Positions 8,507 through 15,357 of a stretch of 15,357 nucleotides of DNA are shown piece after piece (position 1 is the stretch's first letter; each line of letters starts with the position of its first letter). Under the pieces are notes generated by a model, which saw only the letters and a list, made by a program, of their open reading frames with translations, had not been told where the DNA came from and searched no databases. The translations under genes were made by a program, and so were the position numbers. The DNA is taken from positions 1 through 15,357 of the forward strand of contig CAXHKQ010000032.1 in the NCBI GenBank assembly GCA_964017145.1, written 5' to 3'. Source of the DNA: Agrocybe praecox (lineage: Eukaryota; Basidiomycota; Agaricomycetes; Agaricales; Agrocybaceae).

Positions 8507-8536
8507 TGACAGTTATCACTGTGACAGTTATCGCTG
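8507..8536 (+). repeat. Two tandem 15-bp units TGACAGTTATCRCTG
   Basis: Units 8507-8521 and 8522-8536 differ at one base (A or G). They lie 120 bp upstream of the small ORF at 8660 and could be paired protein-binding sites, or a simple slippage duplication. Confidence 0.75.
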
Positions 8537-8659
8537 TGCGCTGATCTCGTTCTAGTAAAAGCTGCCTGTTTGAGTGAAACTTGTCGTGTATCAACAGTAA
8601 ATAACCTGTAAAAACATCGTATTTCAAATACGGCCGCCCTACACGTATTAATGTGGTAA

Positions 8660-8764
8660 ATGGATGTAGATATTGATGATTCTATTAACTACGAGAAAAT
8701 CGTTCAAGGAAAGTCATCTTATAGCGGAGCCAACGATTTTCGCACATTACTATCTTTTATTTAA
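8660..8764 (+). CDS. Possible 34-codon small ORF
   Basis: The ATG at 8660 opens 34 codons ending in TAA at 8762-8764. The peptide starts MDVDIDDSINYEKIVQGKSS and ends in NDFRTLLSFI. It is acidic at the front with a mixed, protein-like composition, unlike the microsatellite-driven frames elsewhere. A three-codon upstream ORF (ATG TGG TAA, 8651-8659) abuts the start directly, in the same frame. The -3 base is T, a weak initiation context. No consensus GT donor lies inside it, so it is not an obvious first exon of a longer gene. It could be a smORF, a captured 5' gene fragment or chance. I do not recognise the family. Confidence 0.25.
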   Translation: MDVDIDDSINYEKIVQGKSSYSGANDFRTLLSFI

Positions 8765-9983
8765 GCATACGCTTATTGTTTCAAGTCAATCCGTAGAAAA
8801 GTTATGGTATCTACAAAATATTTGTGTTCCGTCTTTGGTTTATAGGACCTAACGTGTTACTGGATCAACTTAAAACAACAAACGTGTATTCAAATGGATG
8901 CTATTTGAATTGTGTACTCATACTCATCATTCGAACAAATTTACGAATATCATTGTGGTTTTTAGTCGAAAGTAATGTCAACTATTCGATGCGGATAAGA
9001 CCTTTCCTAACTGAATAGCGATTTAATATTCATGAGCTAGGCTAGTATACTATGTTGACGCATGCAACATTGTGTGGCGCGTTGCGAAATAAAACCGCAT
9101 ACGAAAAAATCGTCGTCGTCGTTCGACAACGACGATTGGCATCTGGTTCGAACAAAACGCGAAACAGTCAGCGGATCGCGCTCACATGATGCCGTTTTTC
9201 AATTAAATCATAATCATAGATTACACGCTAGCGCGATAAGCCAAACACACACGCACACTCGCAAACAGAGAGATATACTCACAAACGAATCACAAGGCAC
9301 GCGCGTGCAACGATTCCGCCAAAGTTCAGCAGCCAATTCCACTCAATTTGAGGTGTTCGACGAATCCAAACAGCATTCAATTCCGGCGAGTGCATCCTAT
9401 TTGAATTCGCTGCAATGCACGCGCTTCATCAAATCATGTCGATGCTGGTGGTGGGTTTTCCCGCAAACTTCGTTGAAAATCCCAAGCACTGGATAGCCGG
9501 AACGGAACTGCGGGGGGCGGTATTTCCATGGCACGTGTAATGCTGCTGCTGCTGCTTCGGATGGCTAGCTGCTGCGCAAATTGCATATTGTGCGCACTTT
9601 CGGTGACGGTGTTTCTGTGCGCAAAGTGCGAGTTGAGTGTGGGTGTGTTATGTTCGTTCGTGTGACGCGATGAAGCTGATGCTGATGACGTTGGTTGACG
9701 TTGGGTGCTGGCGCTGGCCGAGGAGTATCCTGCGCGGTTGCGCAAATAGTGCAGCATTCAAACCCACACGCGCACTGGCGGAAAAACACTGCCCTAAATA
9801 ATCCCGAGTGTTGACGCAATATGTTTGGCTCTTGTCGATGGATCAAAATTTAATAATCCAGTGTTCTGTTCGTGTTTCCGTTGGGATCGCAGCAATTTTT
9901 TGATGATGTTCCAGATTTAACTGGTCCCTGCACTGTCTCTGTCTTTTCATCCAAATATTCTCGTTTAAATCTGTCTTTATCTT
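8765..9983. other. Mixed stretch, no supported gene
   Basis: An AT-rich part at 8765-9060 includes an acceptor-like TTTGGTTTATAG (8833-8844) followed by 58 open codons to a TAG at 9016-9018, but no donor or homology supports an exon. A plus frame at 9062-9496 (144 codons) and a minus frame at 9434-9757 (107 codons, Ser/Ala/Gln-rich) are open. The minus one resembles low-complexity insect nuclear proteins in composition but follows an in-frame TGA directly and partly reads (GCT)n at 9542-9555. I rate both as probably non-coding. Confidence 0.45.
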
Positions 9984-10460
9984 GTGTTTGTGTTAATTAA
10001 TCCTTCGATCACACCACCACACGCACGCAAAAGAGCCGGCCAATTCCGACGGCATCGACACACCTCCGAGACGCCGCTCAAGACACTAACACTCACACAT
10101 CCAGACACACACACATACAGACACCACCAACTGCACCACTACTGTTCACACTTTTCGGCGAACTTGACTCGACGACGTCGGGAGTCGGAACGGAGCGGCG
10201 ACGGAGACGGCGGTGCAAAAACGCGAACACGTCCACCAGCGCCGACAGTTGAACGAAAATTGAACTTGATCGAACCGTCGCGGCTTTGTTGGCGAAAGTC
10301 GCGACGCGACGCGCTCGCACATATGCGAATATTTGCACGCACACACACATGCACGACGACGCACGCGAGCGAGCGCGAGAGACCTAACCAGCGACCAGAC
10401 TGCCGACTGCCGACTGCCAACAGCCGCCACAATACCACCACCACCACTATCATAAAATAA
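9984..10460. other. C/A-rich strand-asymmetric stretch
   Basis: The plus strand is strikingly rich in CAC, ACC and CA units and poor in T. The segment starts with CACCACCACACGCACGC around 10010 and ends with ACCACCACCACTATCATAA at about 10437-10456. The plus frame of 158 codons (9984-10460) translates to Thr/His/Arg-rich low complexity, while three minus frames are also open. This composition is common in long insect 5' UTRs, but no splice or coding evidence ties it to a gene. Confidence 0.45.
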
Positions 10461-11711
10461 ATCGTGTTGCGCGCTCTTTATGTACAGCGCCGTGTACGCG
10501 ATTATGTACATACAGTGCAAAAATCCACCTTAGCTGTGTCAACGTCAACGGCAGAAGACTTGAGTGTGGTTGTGTGGCGTGAGCTTTAACGCTCTCTCAA
10601 AGCTCCAGACGTCGTCGGCTGGTGCGCGTTTGTGTGTTGCCATTTCTCCCCAAGCGCGCGCGCGCCCCAAAGTGCAATGACTTGCGAGCGCGTCTGTCTG
10701 GTCTCTGGCGGCGGCGGCGGCGGCGGACTTTGGCCACCACTGCTCGCGCCAGCAGCGCGCCATCTGAATGAGCCGCCGCTGCGATCTGGGTGTGCGCGGC
10801 GCGAAGGCGGAGGGGCGTCATTGGCGGCGACGTCGTGTCATCATGACACATACGAGGGTGTGTGCGATTGTTAGCTGCGTCGTTGTCGTCTAGCGAAACT
10901 TGCGCATTGGAGGTGGCAGCAATGTAGCCAAAGTTCGGACTCTCAACTCTCTCTATCTAGGTTCTCACCTCGCGTAAAATTGCACATCGTTGTGGTGGTG
11001 GTTGTCTGATGGTCTGAGGTGGTGTGGTGATGATGTGTGTGGTGGTCGATGTTGTGGCTAGCGCGTATGAGCGTGCGTACGAGAGCATAAGGACACTGAC
11101 CGTAACGAATTTGATGGGCACATCGCGAGTAAGTCCATTTGGTTATGTATGTATATGCGTTTGAGCGCATGTACACACACGAGTGTGTATGTGTGCATGT
11201 TGTATGCAATATGTTGCGCTTTGCGCTCTGGTATGTAATACTATGATATGCGTGCACGTTGAGCGCAGTAAGTTTGCGTGTACGGCGAATATAACGTGAG
11301 TAAACATACTCGGGCATACGCACATTATACCCATACGCCGAACAACCACATTATGCGGCGAGAGGAGAATATTAATCATATGTTCTTCGTCAGGGGTATG
11401 AGTATGAGTAGCAGCAGTGTTTGTGTTTGCTAAAAATGCGCGTGCATACGCACATGAAGCATACTACGTGCATCAACATATATTTTTGTTCTGCACATAA
11501 ATTGTTCAAATATTATGCGAATGATGCGCAGTCGCGCTTGTCGCGTGCGTCGTTGTGTTGATGTGCGAGTAACTGAGTGGTGTGCACGATGATGCTCACT
11601 TAATTTGGTCTGCCCGTGCATTCGTATGTATGCGCGCGCGATTCGTGTGAGTTTATGGTGCGCGCAACATAAAGTTGCATGAGTAATGTCGCATGAGCAT
11701 AGCCGAGCCAA
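10461..11711. other. CpG-rich then G/T-rich stretch, no gene
   Basis: A (GGC)n run sits at 10707-10726. The plus strand at 10990-11060 is a G/T-rich block of GGTGG, GGTTG and TGTGGTGG units with many GG doublets. TG/CA-rich segments recur at 11140-11320 and 11410-11700. The frames here (for example minus 10943-11323 and minus 11430-11711) are His/Thr/Arg-rich shadows. A donor-like AACGTGAGTAAAC at 11293-11305 has no exon upstream that I can support. Confidence 0.5.
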
Positions 11712-13599
11712 CGCATGTAAGAATGCGTTTTTGTGCGTTTTGAGACCTTAATTTAGTATCAAATGTAGTGTTCGCGTTATCCGAGTAGCAGCAGTAACGA
11801 ACCGAGAACACGACGACAGAAATCGATTAGGAATGTCGAAGTAATTCGTGTAATTTCTGGAAAATCCTTCGTGTTCTGTTCTGTATTATGACTATGTTCG
11901 AAGAAGGATTTGTAAGGCTCTGTTCCATAATCTCTAGAGAAACGTGTTATGCTAAATTGTCTTTCTCAAACGCACAATTTTCTAAAGCTAGCATATTTTT
12001 GTCATTGCATCGTTCTTCATGAATTCAATAATTTGTTGGCGCTGATAGAGTGATTCTCTCGTTTTCTATGATGAAGTTATAGAATAATATATAGTTACCG
12101 ATATAATCAGTTTTGTGACCTAATGTAACGATTCTAAAAACGAACTTGTTATATTGATATTATGCTGAAGGAATCAACAGAGCTAAAATTTACTTATAAT
12201 CAACAGTTATTATCTGGAACATCGACCAATCAGCGCGTGATTAGTTTATTTGCATATCTGCGACATTGGAAGATCTATAGGTTATCAAGTTATCATGTAT
12301 CATGTTATTAAGTCGTTCAAAATCATACGGATAAGTGATGTGTAGCTACAATGCAAAATATTTGCGGCTCGCAGACGAAAACGAAGAGATGAAAGACCCA
12401 GACACTCGACACACACAGCACTAAACACATATCACATCACTTACGCCGGGAGAGTTCACATACTCGTTTTGGCCCGTTGCAGCAATGTCTTGTTGTATGT
12501 CTTGTAGTATATGCAGACTAATTGTATAGAGAAGACATATTCGAAGCAATAAAACGCATTCTGAGAGCGCGTACGCGCGAGTGTAAATGTATAGAGGATT
12601 CAATGTTTGTGTCTGTATGTGTGCACGTCGGTGCGATGTCTTCGACACTATGCCGAGCCGAGTTTCTGTGTATGGGAGTGTGCATATGCAATGTACATTG
12701 TACATAGCGCCAAGGAAGTGACGCGCGCGAGCATAACGTCTAGACAAGATCGCACGACGACGCGTTCGACGCTTCTGGCGCGAACAAACGGCTTTGGCGA
12801 CGACGACAAGGTGGCCAATGTACGGCATGCATGTGCTGTGCGATGTGTACGTTTTGGTATCTCAGCACTGGCAAATTATTTGATATCAAGGCACAACCGC
12901 TTAGCAGTCGCTTTGAACCGAAGACCGAGAGGAATTTGACGTACTCTTGCGCCAAATTAATTTCAGACACGAAAATAGACAGAGTGCGTTTCATTTCTAT
13001 TGTGCAGTTCTACATTTCGCACTTTGTTCAGGGATGGATGAACGCACGTCTCACGACCGAGGTAATCATCCACTCGCGATGTGGGCATTTGCGACCGTAG
13101 ATTGGCTAGTGCGCGCGGACAGTGGCATATGACTTTACTTTGTCAAAAATGTTCGACAATTCACCCGGCGACTTGTCAGTGTCATTCGCTAGTCTATGCG
13201 CAAATTTCACACGAACTCGCGCCCACGACAGCGAAATGATGGCGGTTCAGCAGACAGACACGTCTTACAGACGACTCGGCGCGTGTGCGTGTCATCATAT
13301 TGGATCGAGTAAAATGTTGCCATTATTGAACAAGAAAGGATTTATGTTTTAACATGTCTTGGACAATATTGTGATTGAATGATGCAGTACGTTGTTGGCG
13401 ATTGTCAATGTTGGACACACAAAATGAGAAAATTCGCCATTTTTAATATGCTGTCACCAGAGAGGTAAAAATAGATGGAAGAAATCCGTTTTTTTGTGTG
13501 GAGTCCATGGCATTAGTATTGAATCGAATCGTCAAGATTTTAATTTGTTTATTACTTCTGTTCTCTATTTTATTCAATTGGAAAATCAACTCATTGCTT
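11712..13599. other. Mostly unique DNA without recognisable gene
   Basis: An AT-rich, repeat-free core (11740-12360) with frequent stops gives way to CpG-rich DNA (12540-13300) and then AT-rich DNA again. An octamer-like TTTGCATAT occurs at 12249-12257. Frames at 12421-12828 (minus), 12607-12939, 12831-13100 and 13122-13352 (plus) overlap or lack family resemblance. None is supported as coding. Confidence 0.5.
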
Positions 13600-13866
13600 G
13601 CTTGCTTATCGGCACTATAACCCGCGACGGGTCTTGGCCTCCCTTATATACTCCTTTGTATATGAATAATAGCAGGGCTTCATAACCGATTCGGGTTTTC
13701 CAGAGGCCATGTGGTTAGCACAGCGCTCCGAAGAGCAACCCTAGGCAACATTTAACATCCTTCCTTCGATCATCGTTAGAAGAAAAAACCCGCACCCCTA
13801 CCGGGATTCGAACCCAGGACCTACCGATCGTGAGGCAGGCACTCTACCCCTACAATCACAAACAGT
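13600..13866 (-). mobile_element. tRNA-derived SINE, near full length, inverted copy
   Basis: This is the reverse-orientation copy of the element at 2529-2798, with the head at the right (about 13866) and the GCCGATAAGCAAGC end at 13600-13613, followed by extra AAGC repeats as its tail. About a dozen mismatches separate the two copies over 250 bp by eye. The B box is intact (13804-13814, minus strand). The A-box region reads TGATTGTAGGGG (13847-13858, minus strand) and deviates from consensus, so this copy is probably a weaker pol III template. I found no clear target-site duplication. Confidence 0.92.
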
Positions 13867-14404
13867 TTTGACGACCTGCCCAAAAGCTGTTGGATCTCGA
13901 ATGGAAGGATCTCTGGAACCCAACGCGTAGTTCGGACCTGACTCTGAGTTATTTCAATCATTTATATTTCTATAAAAACTATCTTCTTACGCTATAAAGG
14001 CTTTGTAAAATGCACTGTCCGTGGTATTTAGTATGTATTATCTACAGTATCAAACTTATTAATTCGAAATGTATACCATTTGAAATGACTGTTTATGGTT
14101 GAAGACAATATCAAAATGTTACTATTTGGACGCCCTTAGTTATAATACCTATATGGTTAGCAATCGTCGCTCGCCTGACCGTTGGTAAGCTTGCAGAAAC
14201 TTGGACCAATAACGCTTAACGGCTACTCTTAGAAGGTTAAACTTTCGTATCTTTTGGCGTTGGCTCATACCTCCAACTTATAACAAAATTTAATATCCAT
14301 TGTATTTACATCCGTCAAATTAGCTTTATGCGACGGAGCGGAACCTTGCGATAATCAAAATAGATTGGACTGGTGCTTTTCTTATCTTAATATCTGCAAT
14401 ACAG
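13867..14404. other. AT-rich stretch, nothing recognised
   Basis: Frequent stops occur in all frames, with no repeats or tRNA-like boxes. The last 30 bp form a pyrimidine-rich tract ending in CAATACAG, which could be a splice acceptor for the next feature. Confidence 0.5.
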
Positions 14405-14743
14405 CCTCCTAGTATTGTCATAAAGTACCTTCTTTCTAACCAAAATCAATCCATTTGCTTTTGTTTCCCTGTGGATCGTGCAAAGTGTCTCGAATCGGAA
14501 ACCGATAGCATTGAAAACAAGGCAAAACTACTGGAAGACTTCTTACTTGATATAATCGTTATGCTGTGGCCAGGCGGCGCCCGCATCGAAGCGCACCGGT
14601 TCGCGCCGTTCTTCAGCCAGTCCGAGCACGTCGCGACCAGAGTCAGAGGAAAGAAACTTATCAAAGAACATTGTTTGGCGGCGAGAGAAAAGGTCATCAA
14701 ACAACCGCCAAGCGAGCTATGCGCTATGCGCGATCTCATTTAA
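14405..14743 (+). CDS. Candidate terminal exon with LWPGG motif (sorting-nexin-C-like?)
   Basis: An open frame runs from 14324 to a TAA at 14741-14743. A plausible acceptor (pyrimidine-rich TTTTCTTATCTTAATATCTG, then CAATACAG) ends at 14404. From about 14471 the peptide is charged and helical in character (AKCLESETDSIENKAKLLED, then FLLDIIVMLWPGG, then SEHVATRVRGKKLIKEH). About 25 codons from 14561 end almost all in G or C, as in real genes of GC-biased insects. The antisense frame (14446-14739) is Ser-rich, typical of a coding shadow. LWPGG (14564-14578) followed by an S/E-x-TR-x-(R)-K-L pattern recalls the Nexin_C domain of SNX13/14/25-type sorting nexins. The expected rest of that domain is absent, so this would be a truncated or degenerate copy. 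The resemblance is from memory and weak. Confidence 0.32.
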   Translation, partial: PPSIVIKYLLSNQNQSICFCFPVDRAKCLESETDSIENKAKLLEDFLLDIIVMLWPGGARIEAHRFAPFFSQSEHVATRVRGKKLIKEHCLAAREKVIKQPPSELCAMRDLI

Positions 14744-15209
14744 TTGTATTACCATATCTTTTGCGAGACACGCCAGGCCCAGACACATAGCCAGCCAGCC
14801 AGCCAGCCAGTCGCGCGTGCTGCGTGTGTGTGTGTATGTGTGTGTCTATGCGGCGAAATATTTCGCGAGTGTGTGTGAGAACAGACAGCGGCGTGCGTCT
14901 GCGAACTTTTCGAGGGCGACGAACTCTAGTCGCGCACAGCAGCCGGGCTCAGCAGCAGCAGCAGCAGAAGCAGCATAGCAGCATAGTCTATAGAACGCTC
15001 TGCGCGAGTTTGCGCATTTGTGTTCGGCGCTCTGGCATCGCATCGCGTGCATGTTTTATGCGCGCGAATCTCGTACGTTACTGTGTATAGTATAATCCAT
15101 TATAGTCTCGTGTCTATAGCACATCGGTCATCAAGTCTCCGGTCTGGCACACGAATTTTTGAGTTGTGATAAGTATGTTATGATAAGTATTACGGTACCT
15201 TCGCCCTAG
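14744..15209. other. Microsatellite-rich spacer
   Basis: This holds (AGCC)5 at 14789-14810, a TG tract at 14824-14846, and CAG repeats at 14950-14968 followed by AGCATAGCAGCATAG. GTTATGATAAGTAT repeats the TGATAAGTAT of 15167-15176 at 15181-15190. The frames at 14824-15090 (plus) and 14846-15052 (minus) read the CAG run as poly-Gln or poly-Ala and are not credible genes. Confidence 0.6.
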
Positions 15210-15357
15210 GAAAAGGACGTAGTGGTTGTTGTAGATATCTTGAACCGTCTGTCTTCGATCAACCAACTGTTAAACCAGGTCTATGAAGACCACCACATTC
15301 TTGGGTCCCGCAGATCATGCGTTGATCAACTATCTTCAATTGATTTGCTGACTTGCT
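15210..15357 (+). CDS. Candidate internal exon, runs off window
   Basis: A splice-acceptor-like TACCTTCGCCCTAG ends at 15209. The frame set by the GAA at 15210 stays open for 49 codons to the window edge, beginning EKDVVVVVDILNRLSSINQL and ending in DQLSSIDLLTC. Leu/Val/Ile spacing suggests amphipathic helices. The other two plus frames and the minus frames I checked are closed. Forty-nine open codons is not rare by chance, and I recognise no family. If real, it could belong to the same gene as 14405-14743 or to a gene to the right. Confidence 0.25.

Noticed and set aside
9434..9757. 107-codon Ser/Ala/Gln-rich minus frame resembling low-complexity nuclear proteins
   Set aside because: It starts directly after an in-frame TGA, partly reads a (GCT)n run, lacks domains, and has no splice evidence.
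10990..11060. G-quadruplex
   Set aside because: The block has many GG doublets but no set of four GGG tracts, so only an unstable two-tier structure is possible.
13122..13352. 76-codon plus frame with fairly mixed composition
   Set aside because: It opens with a non-ATG codon, overlaps other short frames nearby, and shows no family resemblance or splice signals.

Overview
The window reads as arthropod nuclear DNA, most likely from a fly or mosquito. The evidence is unsuppressed CpG (many CGCG runs), very dense CA/TG, GCC and CAG microsatellites, tRNA-derived SINEs with intact pol III boxes, and no bacterial-style gene packing. I cannot name the species from the sequence alone. No complete, recognisable protein gene is present. 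It looks like a gene desert: an intergenic stretch or a very long intron.

Layout. Positions 1-1330 are CpG-rich, microsatellite-rich DNA with fortuitous open frames on both strands. Positions 1335-3900 are a repeat cluster: a diverged direct duplication, a deleted SINE copy, a near full-length SINE, a roughly seven-unit tandem array of about 100-125 bp units whose start resembles pogo/Tigger-type transposon ends, a possible Helitron 3' terminus, and two diverged copies of one retroelement-like tail. Positions 3901-8250 are mostly CpG-rich non-coding DNA, with one promoter-like GAGA + TATA arrangement near 6743-6814 and a stop-depleted block at 7020-8222. Positions 8270-9020 are AT-richer and hold a decayed tRNA-like promoter, a 15-bp tandem duplication and a 34-codon small ORF. 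Positions 9060-11710 alternate strand-asymmetric C/A-rich and G/T-rich tracts. Positions 11712-13599 have no repeats or genes that I can see. A second near full-length SINE lies inverted at 13600-13866. The right end has the best coding candidates: a possible exon at 14405-14743 with an LWPGG motif, and a possible exon at 15210 that runs off the window.

There is no operon-like logic to describe. The clearest biology is transposable-element history: one SINE family in three states (two young copies in opposite orientation, one copy that has lost its B box) beside a satellite array that may have been carried by a rolling-circle element. Every protein-coding call here is low confidence.
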